Positions 43,609 to 58,200 of a stretch of 64,000 bases of DNA are shown here, in pieces (the first letter of the stretch is position 1; every line of letters begins with the position of its first letter). The DNA comes from Mycteria americana. Its lineage: Eukaryota; Chordata; Aves; Ciconiiformes; Ciconiidae. The DNA lies in contig NC_134368.1 of assembly GCF_035582795.1 (NCBI RefSeq), positions 10,875,501-10,939,500 of the forward strand, written 5' to 3'. The notes under the pieces were generated by a model, which ran no database searches, had not been told where the DNA came from, and worked only from the letters and a program-made list of their open reading frames with translations. Made by a program: the position numbers and the translations under genes.

Positions 43609-46600
43609 ACGGCTGTGCAGACACATAGGCTGTTGTGATGGGTGAGTCCTCGCTGCTTCAGTTAAGCCCTTGGTCTGCTTCTGCTGCAATACCAGATCCA
43701 TCAGAACTACCCTCTGGTCTGCAGTCAGATTTGACACTTCAGCAGGGTGAAGCATACAGCAATTGCAGAAAGCTGTTCTCACTTGTGGTCTGATTCTGGA
43801 TCACATTTTTGGAGAGGAGAAAGGGTAAATATGAAATATGAGCCAGATATTAAAGCTTGTGAAGCTGAAGTCCAGGACCAGGGAAGATCAGTCCTGGGCT
43901 AGGAAGCCAGGTAAGAAGCATGGTCTAGGGGTTAGGTGGAACATGTTATCTGGGGGATGCTCACAGTGCCGCAGTGTCTGGATTGAAGGGTGAGATGCAT
44001 GGGGAGGATGGTCCTGGGGGCTGGAGTGGAAACGAATGCTATAGAGTGGGGACCAGTGCTGGAGAATCATGAGCCAGAAACTGGAACTACAGAGCAAAGT
44101 GCAGAGATGTGGCTGCAGCTGAGTTGTGTGTGAGCAGCCAGGTGGCAAAGGGGAATCACCAAGGGTAAGCGTTGGTGCACATCAGATGGATCAGCTTAGC
44201 AGGCTATAGCTGCTGCAGGGAGCTGTTGCGTTCTGGTTGCAGAGCTTAAACCTCATTTTGCCTGTGTTAGGTCTCATGGGGTGGTGACGCAGCTCTGGGG
44301 TGATGCTTACAGGTGATGCAATGCTATCTACGAAGCTTTTGTTAACTGTAGAAACATACGTCCTCACATTGTGTTTGATTTACACTTGGTGGCAGTGAGT
44401 GCTAATTTCATATGTTCTGTTTAAATCTATTTTATTCTCTAGGTCAAGACCATGCAATTGAGGCTTTGGGCTTGTAAGGACGTTTTAACCTCCAAATATT
44501 TTATGTCTTTTTATCTCTCTTTTGCCTGATGATGTGAAACCCAGCTTGGTTGCTTGTGTGGTGCTCTGTTTCATCTGAAGACTAAATTCATAATCGTTTC
44601 TACAGCTGACTTAGGGCCTGCTAACAGTGAGATGCTGTAGGGCTGCTTCATATTCTCTCTGACATCCTAACACCTCCTACAGTTTCTCTTTGAGGGTTCT
44701 GGGAAGGTGAGAGGAACAGGAATATCTGGTCTGGGGCTTCCCAGAGGAGAAGATTGCCATGTGTACCAAGCAGAGTTTCTGGTGCTGTGTCCAGATGCAG
44801 TCCAAGAGTTCTTTCCCCTGATGTCACTTCAGAGAGGGGTTCCACCCGTGCTGGTGGTGGAGGATGAATACAGAGGGGATGTGATGTATTCTTCTGGTTT
44901 TGTTAGGAATGAGATGGAGGTCTCTAAGACCATTTTAGAAAGATATTGAATAGTTACAGTATCTTTCATTCAGTGAAGCCCTTCATTACACCAGCAACAA
45001 AACCCTGAAAGCCTTACTTCCCACTAGTAACTGCTACCCACATACTGTAGACTCAGACGGTGTATTTTTTTTCCATATTAGATGTTACCTTGAGGTTATA
45101 GGCAAGGCAGTTAAAAGCAGATACATTATGAATGAAAATGTGAATGGGGAACTGCTTATTTCTAAACCTGTTTCCTTTCCCAAATTGCATGAACAAGACA
45201 TGAGCATTAAAAACTTTACACAGAAAAATCGCAGGTTATGATACTGATTTAATACAGAGGTAACAGAGGTCAGGGGATTGATGGTCTCAGAGGTCTGCCT
45301 ACACAAAAAATTGCAGATGTCCATTTTAAACACATTTCAATTATTTACATGGAAACTTGTTTTCCACAGAGTGCACAAAATGCACTCACATCTAGTGAGG
45401 GATTCTCCTTGCTTCCTAGGGAAGGAAGCACCTTTGCTTCCTCTAGCAGTATTTTAGCCCTTGTTTCCTTTAGCAAGCGTTCATGCCTTCGATCTCTGCT
45501 CCGATACCCTCTGCCCTTCCCAATCCCTGGTGGCACACGCAGCGGCAGAGCGGAAGCAACTCCTGGCTTAGCACCCTCTGCTCCTGCAGAGCATCTGAAG
45601 GTGCCAGGTTAAATATTCCCTCTACTGCAGAGATCTCAACTGAGGCAAGGTCCTTGCTGTGCTCCATGAGTTCACACTACTCCTGATGGCAGAGACATAA
45701 AGCGTAGGTGCCTCGTGGCTCTGTGGGATGGGGTAGATGGAGCAGCATTATTTTTTTATGCAAACTCCTGCATAGCTCTCTTTGCATATCTTGATTTACA
45801 ACATCATGACAAGTGGGCACTTTATAATTAACGTGATTAAAAGTGCACACATTGCAGTGGAAGGGAGCATGTAAATTAGGTGTTAAAACTCTGCTGCAAG
45901 GAGGTGGTGTGCTACGGCTTCTTTCCTTTGCCATAAATTCTTCCATAAATCTCATTCCAATTCTTGCTCTGTGGAGGAAGGGTATGAAGCTGTGGCTATT
46001 TCAGTGACCAATGTTCCAGCACCATTTCCCCAAATCATTTATTAATAGCCACAAAGATCGTAGCTTATTTCTAACTAACTCAGCAATCAAAATTTTAGAC
46101 ATGGGTCATGCATATATTTGTGCCTTCCTCCTCACTGGAGTGCAGACAAATGAATTTTAAAAATAGCCTGGGGTGAAGGTTTAAGTCATTCATTTAACAA
46201 GGCTCTTTAAAAGCTTCTTTTCTAACCTGCCAAATTATAGGATGGTTATAATTTGTTTAAGTCTTTCAACATTTAAGAAAATGCCTGCTGCATACTGAAG
46301 CATTAGCACCCCTTAGCCGAGCAAATTGAGCGTGGGGCTGCGGGAGCAGCCAGGACTCCGCTGGGAAAGAGAGCTGTCTGCTCCGCGCGAGGCCTCATGA
46401 ATTGCAAAGAGCTAATTAGAAGAAATGCTTGCAAAAGACTGATTTTCTGACACTTCTGGCTAAAACATATTTGAAGTGCTTTTGTCATACCGAGGGCTCT
46501 CTCTCAGTAGAGATAGTTTATTAGGTTTGCCATCCAGTGTTCCTGTTAGTCTCCCCTTCTCCTACCTCTTGTATTTGAAGGTAGAGAGCATTGCAGGGAA

Positions 46601-49600
46601 AGCAGCGCTGCTCGGCTGTGTGACTGTCACCATCACCCAGAAAGAAAGGGGACTTCAAGCTGAAGGTGCTTGGACCCTAAAACCAATTTTTATTATTATT
46701 TTTTATGTGACCAGCAAAAATCAGCCAGTTCCATAAACTTCTACAGCCATTTGCAGGAGCTGCAAATTGTCCCCTAGAGCCGTTGCCCGAGGGGCGCAGC
46801 GGGGAGCGATTCGGGTGGTGCTGCAGGCTGGGACTCGAGAAATGCCGCCTGGTTCCCAACAGCAATGCTGTGAAGTCAGGCAGAGCCTTCCTTTCGGAGC
46901 CTGCTCCCCTGCGAAAGCGTGGGCTGTTGTTTGCCACGTGCCTGGGGACGCTGAGGGAAAAGGCTGGTGCCCTGTTTGCCGGATCTGCTGCCAACCCACC
47001 GCTCCCTCTGGCAGCAATGGGGTTTCACAGGCCAGAGCAGGGCAATATCTATTCATCTGAAGAGAGGAATGAAAGAATTGTGCCGGGTGCGCAGCAGGTC
47101 CTTGGAAATGACAGGGAAGTAGGATGAGTTTGATATTGAAGAAATGGAAAGTAAAGCTGTGTATACTTTTGTTATACCTCAGCATTGCTACCTAGATATC
47201 ATGTAGGATTTTATTAGGTTTACTAGTGTTTCATATCTGTTAGGATGCCTAGAAAAAGCTTATTTTGACATTATTTTGAAAACAAATGTTTATGCATGTA
47301 TATATCTATGCCGTCCTATAGACTGATTTTACAGCTGAAGTTGCAATGCTTAGATATTCTGGACAGAAGTGAGAGTATCAAGTCTAACCTCAGTCATGCT
47401 CTGGACTTCTACATCTGAATTAGCAATTATCCACAAGCCTGCATCCTTAATATCTGAGAGATCCCTGGGGTAACGTGTTGTGTTTATAGGCTGAGAAATG
47501 CCTGCGGTCCTGGGCTTGTGTCCCGCACCCCTCGTTCCCCGCTGTACTGATGCCCAGAGCCGTGGTTAGCCAGACACAGACCCGGATGCAGCACAGTTCA
47601 CTAGGACAGAAAACTCTGTGTGTCTGTTTTATCTCAGATCCAACACTTAGGAAGAGTTTGGGGCAGTCGCTAGGGCAAGCCTGGTGTTTGACAGCGCAGC
47701 TTTGCCTTGTTCCTGGACAGGCGGGGTTCCCAGGGCTGGAGCTCACCTCCCCAAACCAAGTTACATCGCTCCTACCTCATGTGCCGCAGCCGCATCACCC
47801 TGGACCCCATGGGAGAGACCATCCAGCGCTGACCTGCCCCGTGTGGCGCGGGGACCTGCGCCCTGCTGCTGGATTTCTTCTTGAAAACAGTCTTGTCCCA
47901 GGTGGGAACACCTGGGAAACGTCCCCTCGGATGCACTGACCTCACGGAGAGGAGGAGGTGACAGCGCGAGGGGGGACTTGGTTTCATGCCAATCCTTTGT
48001 TTGGAGTTTTGGGCCGTGTGTCTCTATTTTCTGGTTGTGGGAATAATCAAAACATATAAATAGGATAAAAACAAGGTGGGGAAATGCACTGGTGGCTGGT
48101 GCTGCACCATTTTGGTGTGAATACACACCCCAACAGAGGTCTGGGATTAGTGTTTCTAACCAAAATCCAGAGCGTGTGTGCATGTAAGCCACCATTAGCT
48201 TTATTTTTCTTACATTGTAACGAAATATTGTTGGAATGCTGGGTTGAAGATTTTGTTCATTAAACAACAGTAGCAAAACCTGATTAGAAATGAATGTCTT
48301 TCTAACTAGTCTATTTTTGCTTTATGCCTTCAGTAATTTGAAGAAATTAGTGGTGAATAGCAAATTTTGTCAGTGTTGTGAATAATTATACCTGCAATTA
48401 TTAAACACTTGTTATTAAAGCAGATGATTAAGCTGGCAATTCCTGTTTAAGCTGCATACTGATAATATTAAGGAAGCCAAGAGAAAAACAATGGAGATGA
48501 TTAGGGATCTTGGTGGGACATATGGAAGAAAGCTGACTTTTATTTAGCCTAATAAGGGAACTGTTAGAGAGGATTTAGCACAAGTATTTAGTATATTGAA
48601 GTATATTGCAATAACAGACCCAATATGAGAGGGAAGGGATCTTTCAAGGTTAATGGAAAATGTTAAAACACGTTGTTATGGTTCTTTATTTTCTTTAGCG
48701 CTCAGCTGTGAGCCAGGCGTCACACCAATATCTTACCTTATGCTTTACACGTGAGATCAGTGGAAAAATGCCTGTCCAATACACGGGTGGATGGATGAAC
48801 AGCAAAATGATACAACTCACAGAAGGGTGGTTTGAATTTAGCACCAAATGTAGTGGTTGAGTCTGCTGGGACCCTGTCGGGAGCCTCCCAGCTCCTGGAA
48901 GCAGCTGATGCTGGAAAGGGAGAAGCGCAGCCTGGCACAAGCCCCGACGGGACGCGCGGGGCTGGCCACCTCGCAGCGTAGCGGTAGCGGTTTGTGCTCT
49001 TAATGCTGCCCCTCTGGGTTGCAAATCCTGCTGACCCGGGACGAGAAGATCCTCCTGCCTCTCGCTGAAGAAAAAATTCTGAAAATATTTGTAAAGAAAG
49101 TAAATAAGGCCCCTCTTGGAGTTTTACTTTCTGGGCAGCCTAGAAATGAAGAGCTACCAGGAGGCATCATCATTCAAAATTAAAATATTCTTCTTCAAGA
49201 ACTAAGTATTTTCCCAGGAAGCATTTTTATTTATAATCATGATAGCCCAGTGCAGTACACCGATATTGCAATGCCCAGCTCTCGCTGACTTCTCCATACA
49301 TGAGGTTTTTGAGCACCTGTGCTGGCCCCAGAGAGGAATTGCTCCCCTCCTAGCTCTGATTTATTTAAATTCATGCTGATTTTAATTCATTTTTATTTTG
49401 TTGTTGTGTTAATTTCTCTGTCGAATAGCTGAGAACCCTTCAAGGCAGTGACTGGTGAGAAGCAGTGTCTCCCCTTGCCACGGCATCTCGGGGTCTTGAC
49501 CACCGGTGAGTTAGTTGTGGCTTTGCCTGATGCACTGTCAGTGTGGACCAGTCCAGGAGCAAAGGGCAGACAAGCCATTTTCCTCATCCTCTGGCTGCGG

Positions 49601-49698
49601 TAGGACAAGAGTCTGCCAACACCATAAGGTGTTGCAGAAACAGAGCCACTGCAGAAACAAAGGCTCACTCTCCTACTTGGAGGAGCAAAGACTGAAAT
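43609..49698. other. No gene recognised (first part of distal region)
   Basis: Unique sequence after the duplication edge. AT-rich phrases that look constrained (for example 46140-46290 and 46385-46470) alternate with a small GC-rich block near 46780-46990. Open frames up to 171 codons (47761-48276, minus strand) lack recognisable domains. FAM193A exons were not recognised. Confidence 0.45.
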
Positions 49699-49699
49699 G

Positions 49700-49700
49700 C

Positions 49701-49740
<40 letters not shown>

Positions 49741-49746
49741 ATATAA
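49700..49746. repeat. Compound microsatellite (AT)12(GT)8
   Basis: An uninterrupted AT run of about 24 bases passes directly into a GT run of about 16 bases and ends ATATA. It should be length-variable. Confidence 0.95.
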
Positions 49747-52700
49747 AAAATTCAGACAATAAGACCACCTCAAAAGCTATTTTTTCCAAGAGCCCTACCG
49801 AGGGCTAGCACATTTGGTTCATATATATCCAACTGGTAATGCAAAAGGGTCAAAACGTAGGAAGGGATCTTCATGACTGTCCTCAGTAAGACAGGACAAC
49901 AGGGATTTCCCAGTGCTGGCTGTTGTGTGTAGGTGCCGGAATCCTATGGATTTGCTTGTGACAGAAGGTGGTCACTGGTGCAATGGTGTGTGCCACCACA
50001 TCGCTCGCCCATGGGCCAGTGAGGATTTGAGGACCCCTGCATTATAAATTCACATCATAATTTGTTCCTGGAGGTAAGATGCCAGATGTGCTTAAATGAT
50101 GACCAGCTCTGTTTACTCTAGGGTCCATGCAGAAAAAGAAATTATGCCTCAGATCAGAGATCAGAGATGAGCAAAGGGAAAATTCCAAATGACCGTATTT
50201 TCCATATTTTCCAAATGACCTCAGCTCCAGTGGAGAGATTAACGGGCAGCATTGGGATGTCTCCATTACACAGACCTCCACCTAATGGTTCCAGCTAGAC
50301 CAAAGTATTTTCTTTCTACTGCTGTAGAGCAGATGAAACTCTACAAGAGGAAAATAATGGATATTAACTTTCAAAAGGATGGCGATTTGGGCTGAAATAA
50401 AATTCCTGTGGTTGACAATATGTGCTGGAGTTATAAGATCAAGTAGTGAATTACTTATGAAATTGCTACGGGGAGGTCTTTGAAGCGGTGAATGGGGGTA
50501 AAGCGTGCCGTAATACATTTAGCAACTGATAATGCAAATTGCAGAAGAGAAGAGGAGAGGAAAATAAATTAACTCTCTAAAACGTTGTTGAGTATTTATG
50601 GGGAGGTAATAGGTTTCCTGACACTTCTTATGAGAACCTGATCGTTAATCCCGAGGTCCCGGAGAAATGCCAGTTCAGGTAATTGCACTTTCTCAGCCCG
50701 AGTCGTGGCCACGGCCACAGCCGGGTGCTCCTGGCTTGTGCCTGCTCTGAGCCCCTCCGCCGCACAGGGAAGCACTTCCCACCTCTCTTGTGCCGCTGGC
50801 TCATTTGCAAACCAGCCCCTCCACAGTTCACCTGATGTTTTAAGACCCTTAAAGATTAAGGATAAAACATCTGTATTCTTGCACAAAATGTCTCAGTGTT
50901 TCCCCCCCGGCTCCCCGCCAGCAGTGCCGTGGTCTGTCCCTGTGCTCGGCTGGAAGCTGGTGTCAGCCGCTGAGGAGGCGTGGGATGCCTTTGCTGGCCT
51001 GACTTGGCAGAGCAAGAGATGGGCCCATTCCTGAGGAGGGAATTTCTACCAGTCCTGGGGGTTTGGAGCTGATGGGAGTCCAGATCATCAAGGAGTCTGA
51101 TTGCCACTCACCCTGAAGGGCACGGGCTGATGAGGCGGAGAGGGAGAAGTCACTGCTTCAGCATGGGAAAGCCCTCAAAAGCAGCTCCTGTGACAACGTC
51201 CCTTGGCCGTGAGCAAGGAGTTTTGCCCCGTTCGCTGACTGGGTTCCCCGTTTTCCCCCTGCTGAGCTGCTCTGCCTGCTGCATCTGTGGCTTCCTGCCC
51301 AAAAATGCTTGGTGCTTTGCTGGAGGAGATGCGCTCTCTGGACAAGATCAGAGGAGGCGGCAAGGACACCTCTACGGTGCAGGCAGCTCTCACCCAGGCT
51401 GGAGAAGAGGGTGCATAGTCATGGGTGGCCAAGACCTGCCAGATGAACACCCGTCCCTGCACACGCTGATTAGAGATGGGGAAGCTGAAGGCACAGTATG
51501 GTGTCAGTGGGCTGGAGAGCCGTGGAGGATGGGTTTCAGAGGAAAGCTCACTATTATTTCCATGCACTCCACTCCTTGCAAGTGACGGGTACCTGGATCA
51601 GCTGCAGTTTTGGGGGGAGTGTGATTAGAGTCAGCTGCTTCTCAGCATTACACATCCTGGTAGACGACTTTGAATATGGCCCTTTTGTTACTTTTATGTT
51701 GAAATTCAGTTGGTTTTACATTGCTGTATCTATGAAACAGACTGACATATCTGTTCAGGTGTAGAAAGGATTAACTGAAAGGTAACATAGCTCCTGAAAG
51801 CCATAAACACTGAGCTATGTATTTGCCTTAGTTGAGACCTGACATACTCCGCAAAATATTCTCACTCCTTACGCAGGCAGCCGGGCTTGCTGATGGACAC
51901 TGTCTTTATTTCCTGCATGGATTTAAAATCTCTTCATCTGAATCCTTTGTATTCTTAGGACTTGGTCACTGTAATGCATTTTCAGTCACTTTTAACTTTC
52001 CAGGGTCACCATGCCGTACTTCGCACTGCCCTGGTGAACGTGAGCTGTGTAAACATGCTCTTCCACTGCAGCTTCAAAAAAATTAGAGAAGAAATCATTT
52101 CCTGTTAATCTGAAATACTTTCTTACATTTTTTCAGTGAACAAGAGAAAAAATTTTAATAACCTTAAATTCTTTTCTAAAGGTCTATGTAAAAATAACAT
52201 TTTGAAATATTAAAATTAACCATTTCTGTGCAGGTGGGAACTTTTGTGTCAATTTTTGTGTCACCTGTTCAGTGTAACAGGTGTGAATTTCTGAAGTATC
52301 TTGGTTAACTTCTTTTCTTTTTTTTTTTTTAAAGGAAACTGCTGAGAAATGACTTACCCAGCTCAGCTTAAGAACAGAGGAGCTATTTAAGGAGTAGGTG
52401 TATGCAAGGCCAGAGTGCCCGCAGGATGCTCAGCCACGCCGGTGCCTGGCGAGCTGACTTGTGCTGAGCCTCACCCTCTGCGTGGGCGTTTGTGTGCTCT
52501 GGCGATCTGCGAAATGCCCCTTCGCTCCTCCAGCCCCTTCAGTTCCCCGCTAGCGCTGGAGCTGTGGGTCAGGCACATGAGTGGGTCTAACAGCATCCAC
52601 TAAGGCCAGCAGCATCCCCGCTGCTCGCACCGGGCTCACAGCCAGCGCCCCATGCAAAAAGCGAATATTGACTCTCATTCAACCGTTGCTGCGGTGCCTT

Positions 52701-55194
52701 GAATCCCTGACTTTTATTTTCAATCCCAGCATGATGCAATCACTATTTCTCACACATATACATACAAGTTCTTAAATAGTCTGACCACTCCAAAACCCTT
52801 GCTCAGCCTCTTTCCCCTGAAGATAAAGCAATTTCTGCATTTAACATCCCTTCTCCAGAAGCGCTGCTGCTGAGAACACCTTGGTGGTACCGGCCACCAC
52901 AATTTAATTAGCACCTGATTTCATGCTGCGAAAGACTTCCTAGAATAACTCCTGTACGAACAGAAAGCTGTGATGTAAGAACAGGCTCTACGTAATACAG
53001 TTAATAATTGGGGGGCACTTAAAGCCACAGCGTGTGACTCACGCCTTGTGAATGCACGTGTAGCCTGACCCTAGTCTGGACGCGTGGGTCTTCATGATGG
53101 CAATCTGCAGGAAAAACACTCAGCTAGAGAGGTTATCACTTTGGTCCCCCACCTTCCTCCTTCTACCTCGACGCTCCCAAAGGCACACTCTGCAGCAGTT
53201 TTTAATTGCCAGGACTTGCATTTCACAATTCACACAGCATGACCGGCAGCACAGCATTCACTGCTGCTCAACCGGTGAACTAAGGCTCTGCGCTCCCAGG
53301 AGAGCTGGGCGCAGATGATGGCTTACTCCAAAGTCAGCTGTGGCATCTGCCTGCAAACGCAGAGCTGGACCAGGTAAGGGAATCGAATGGCCCAGAGGGT
53401 TGGCAGGTGAGAAGAACTGCAGTCTGGGTTCAGATCCAGTTTCACCTAGAAGCCTCAAAAAAAGCCTCCAGTTTTGTCTGGTGATTTATGCTAGAGGCAG
53501 CCCAACCTCCTGGCTCTCCGAGCAAAGTGCCAAAATCACTTGTGGTTCCCGATGCTACGGATGCACAGCCCCCTCCTGAGTGGGCAGCTGGGTGCCGAAG
53601 GGGCGCGGGCAACAGCAACAGCCCCCCAGGGACGGGGCAGGGCATCATCGCACCCCTGTAGCTGCTGCACGAGCACAGCCTGCTGCATTACACCAGGTAG
53701 CCCAAGCTGGGCAGAGTGACTGCTTCCAGGCAGGGGACTGCAGCCCTTGCTTGCAGCAGCCTCTTTCCCTTTGCCCTTGTCTGCCTTGCACCTTGTTGCA
53801 AGCCCTGAATGCACTTCAAAGAATTATAAATCAATAAAAACGAGCGTGTTGCAGAAGTTCAGTACGTCGGAGGCAGATTAAAAGGCCGTAAGTATCATGA
53901 ACAGACGTAAGCGTTGAGAGAGATTTATTTTGAAACAGCTTTGGTGCTCCCGCGCCAGTTAGAACTAATGCATAATAAGTCTATAATCTGCCAGTGACTA
54001 TATACACAATGTGCTGCTGAACTGATGCTTGCACCCTAATTCAGGCGCATATTGTGCCCTCTGGATGTACCACGGTGCTGCCTGGAGCTCAGTACAGCAA
54101 ATAAATACACATATTCTTATGTAGCCAGAAAGCAGAGCTGCTGTAAGCCTAGGATTTGCACAGCACAGGGGTCAGTGTGGTTTTGATTTTGCACGTGGCT
54201 TTCATCGTTTTCCATGGAAAATAAACTTCCACTATTTCCTTACCACACCCCACCCCAATTTCTCTGGGTACAAATAAAAAATACATGACCTAATGCAGTG
54301 CTGTGCCGCTGGATGTGGAGGCAGAGGTTTCGCAGCACCCCATGCTGATGCTCAGGCACCGTGCCACAGCTGCCAGCAGCTCTTGCGTGGTCGCCATCCT
54401 GCTGCAGGGAGGGCCAGGATGGGGCCAGAGCTGAGCTGGAGAGGGGCAGTCAAGCCCTGCCACACTGTCTCTGCCCTGTGCCAGGCTAAGCAGCGCTAAC
54501 AGAGGTAATTGTGAGCTGCTAAATTTGCCCTGGGGTCTTTCGCTTGCAATATAGGTCATGCTCTGCTTCTTGCCTGGAAAGCAGGAGAGTCCCCCAGGTC
54601 TTCTTACTGCAAAGCAAATCCTGCCTTGGGAACAGTGGTGGTTCCATGTGTTCGTGCCCAAGAAGGAGGGGAATAAACCACCCAGCTCACAGAGACACGA
54701 ATACATTTGTTGTGTATCGCATTTTAACATCAAAACAAAATGCTCCTGTGGTGGATGGCTTACTTATTCCTTTTGCTGCCCAAACAACCACAGACACCAG
54801 TCTGGACTCTGCAAGTCTCCATTGCATCAGAGGCCGCGGTTGAGAAGACCTCCAGCTCAGTGAGTGCTAGGTTGAAAGACCACAGCTGTGTTACGCTCCT
54901 GGTGAGGACTGGAGGGAGGAGGGGAGATGACTAGAGCTCTCTTCATCTCCATCCATCCTCCTCCTTCCCAGTTTTCTGGGCTTCAGGAGTTTCTTGGTCA
55001 GGCTGGGGCTGACCTTGCCTTGTTCCGACTTCCAGCACATTTCAACAGGCTGACGACAGTGATTCCAACGTCCGTGCTGCATTGCCGCTTACCATCTCCC
55101 AGCCTTTAATTTCATCTTGAACTCTAGGGGACTGGACAAAACTGCCCCGGGAAAACGTGTCCTACAGACTGCCCGTGTTCGAGGCCCGGCACTG
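49747..55194. other. No gene recognised (second part of distal region)
   Basis: Mixed AT-rich and moderately GC-rich sequence. A T-run of about 14 bases lies near 52319. The stretch 53850-54090, containing AGAACTAATGCATAATAAGT, has the look of a conserved non-coding element, but that cannot be tested here. No exon or named repeat was recognised. Confidence 0.4.
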
Positions 55195-55295
55195 GTTTTA
55201 TCAATTTTCCCTTAAAACGTCTGGCATTGATTGCTGAGAGGCAGACGGCAGCCCGGACGAGGTGTTGGTCTGACCTAGCCGGACATCAAAGACTA
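55195..55295 (+). repeat. Ancient CR1/L3-type 3' fragment
   Basis: The order CGTCTGGCATTGATTGCTGA, GAGGCAG, GGACGAGG and TTGGTCTGACCTAG follows the 3' text of old amniote CR1/L3 repeats ('ctggcattggccactg ... ggatactgggctagatggacc ... ttggtctgacccagtatgg'). It is diverged and the limits are approximate. Confidence 0.5.
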
Positions 55296-58200
55296 CCCTG
55301 CAAGAATAGATTTTAATGTTTTAAAGAAATGCCCATTACATCCAAGTGTGTACAGTATATGCTTATGGTTTCCCCACGTAATTACCAGAAGGAAAACTGA
55401 AAAGGAGACAAACATTTTCTGGGGTCAGCTTTCTGTTTGTTTTCTTAGGACACTGACTGAAACGTATCTATTAAACCAAGCATCCACTGCTTGCAAAACC
55501 ATAGGGTGTTATGAAATTTTGAGCTGAAGGAGCTCAGCCGAAAGACTCCAGTGAGGGTAAATCAAGCTTAAAATAAATGTGGTTTTTGGTTTGTGGCAAA
55601 ACTCTGGAGAAGAAATTCCAGAAAGATGTTTTAAAGTTTAGAAAATGTTCCCCAAGATTTCAGGAGGTGCCAGAGGCAGCAAGGGGCCAAGTGCTGCATC
55701 CACAGCAAGCCCTTCCTCTAAGGAGCCCATGGAAAGGACCATGCGCCTTTTGATTTATAAAGTGAGAAACTTTAAAATCAGCGTCTTCCTCGGGCAACGG
55801 AAGACTTTAATATTAGGCATGAACAACATTTGTAACCATCATCATAGAGGACAGAGCTAAACGAGGATCAAATGATTAATTTTGTTGTTTACAATGTAGG
55901 TACAATGCTCATTCCCAGGTACAAGGACTTGAACCGCATTAAAAAACACTCACCATCTCATAAAATAAATGCCCCAATTTGTCTTTTTTTCTTACCGGTC
56001 TTTAAAATCTGATTATAAACAGATCTTTTCTTTCTGCCTTTTTCCTACCTCCTTTCAGACAATGGACTGTCCAAGGGCATCTCTCGGCTACAGCTGCTGC
56101 TACCTGCAAGAGCATATATAACAGGCTTCACCTCCAGGCATCACCTTGGAAACGGCAGAGCGGCTTTATGCAGTGTCCAGAGGAGAGTGGGATGCTTTGC
56201 AGGGAAATGAAAAAGGCATTGCCCTTCTCCAAAGTGCTCTCAATCTGTTGTTTATGCTAGGTAACAGTACCCAGGTGGATGCATATCGGCGTGGGCTGGT
56301 GCTTGCGGCTGTCGGCCCTGACTCTGCAGCCCTGAGCACGGTGGGGTCAGTGGGGTGAGCGTGGTCGGGTGCACAGTTCTTGATTCCCAGGCCTGGGACT
56401 TGTTCCCAAGACTTGTGTTAATACCGGCGACGGAGGTCTGTCGAGCACGTCTCTCAACATCTTTTGTTATTGCAAGGAGTCTTTGCTCTGCGTCAAAATG
56501 TTCTGCACCGCAGAGGGAGCCCGTGGCTATTGCAGCAACGTAACTCTGATTGCAAGCAGTTGCATCGTGCTGAAATAAATCACATCCTCCCCTGGTCGAT
56601 GTCATTGTGGAAAGGAATGACTTCATAGCCTGCAAATCTAAGGCTGGTAATGGACAAAATGGTAATGCATGCATTCAGCTTCTCACGGAAAGGGTTTATT
56701 CATTAAAGACAAACCAGAAAAGCTGTATCAATCCCTGTAGAAAAAATACTTAGGAGTGACACGGACACTTACAAAGCCGTAGAATAAAGTCAGGCTGCTG
56801 TTTCCATCTTCCTTTAATCACACCTTATCCAAGCAGCCCGGTATCGTCATCCACCCTCACTCTGTGCACACGGAATAGCTCTGCTGACTGCCACAGGGTC
56901 GGCTGCAATGTCTCTGTGATGTTCTGGCCACCCCAGAGATCCCTTCCAACACACCGCCATAAATAAGGCAAAGTGAAGGCCTGGCAAGGCACCTGTAGCA
57001 TAGGTCAGTCTCGTAGCATTTGTCCTGCTGCAAACCAAGGGGATCCTCCTTGTTTTATCTAATTACTGGGGAATTTTGCAAGAGCCATCCTGTGCGAAAG
57101 GGATGGCAGAGCCGGGGGAGATGCCACCGTGCTGGGGGAGTGTCGCAGCCTGCAGTGACGTGACACCTACACGTACGCTGACTGCGTTGTGTTTCTCATG
57201 AACTGAGCTGTACTTCAGAATGTTTTCACAGCAAAACACAGTAATGGGGATGCTGGTGAGAGGGAAGCCAGAAAAGCAGAAGGTCAGCAGAGATTGTGTG
57301 ACTGCGGGTCAGAGTGAGCGAGCACTAATTGCCTTCAGCTTGTCAGCTGTCTGTGATATTTGTACATGCCTTTATTTCTAGAGGTGATACAGGGATGCTG
57401 TAAGAATAAGGATCGCTTCAGCTTGCAGGCAGAAGGACGCTTTTGCTAAAGGTGAAATGTTTTGAGAAGGCTCCTGACACTGAAAAGATGTTTTCCTCCA
57501 TGCTTGGTCTTGACAAGACAGAAAAGTTGCCTGGGTCAAAGGTGGAGATGCTGCACCTGGAGTGGAAATCGAGCTTTTCCTGGCTTATTGCTTTCGCTGC
57601 AGGTGAATGACTCACGGTCCACTCCGGGAGCTCACATCACGCAGCCTTCAGCAGTCCACGCTGCCAGCTGCCAAAGGAGGGAGGCAATGCCTCCTGGTGC
57701 CGGCGGCCACACCTGGCATCAGTAACGACCAGCAAAACCCAATGCACAATTTCCCATAATGAGAGGAGGCAAACAGGACTTTGGGATGTGGGACATAATC
57801 TCACAGAGATAAAGTCAGGAGAAGCTGTCACCAGCTGATGTACCAGGGCTGTGTGCGTGTTGGTGGCCCCTCAGTATCTCCGTGAGCCTCAGAGGAAAGA
57901 TGTGGCCACACAGAGCAATTCAGCAGCCATGCAGGATGGCTGCAAACCATAAAGCAGGCAGGTTCATTTACTACCTTGACTCTTGCAGGCTGCCTCGGGC
58001 TGAGAAAATCAAATGATCCACAGAGAGTGAAGCAAATGAAAAAATATAAACATCTGTCTCTGGTGCTGGCTGAGGGTCTGGGAAACGAAGCTCACCTGCA
58101 TCTCAAGATGATGGTGGCACCAACAAGGCCTCAGGCTTTGGGAATTGATAGTGTGTGACAACGAGAATGAAGTGAAACCCGTTAATTAGCATCATTATTG

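Noticed and set aside
43558..43782. 74-codon minus-strand open frame with TADQRVVLMDLVLQQ, spanning the right duplication edge
   Set aside because: The helical look faintly recalls transposase DNA-binding domains, but there is no further match or flanking repeat, and the frame begins in unique sequence and ends inside the duplicated 3'UTR.
47761..48276. 171-codon minus-strand open frame, the longest in the distal region
   Set aside because: No recognisable domain, low-complexity composition in places, and no supporting splice or promoter signals.
56930..56955. AGAGATCCCTTCCAAC, like a CR1 3' phrase
   Set aside because: Only about 16 bases match, the flanks do not follow the CR1 order, and no terminal ATTCTRTG repeat is present.
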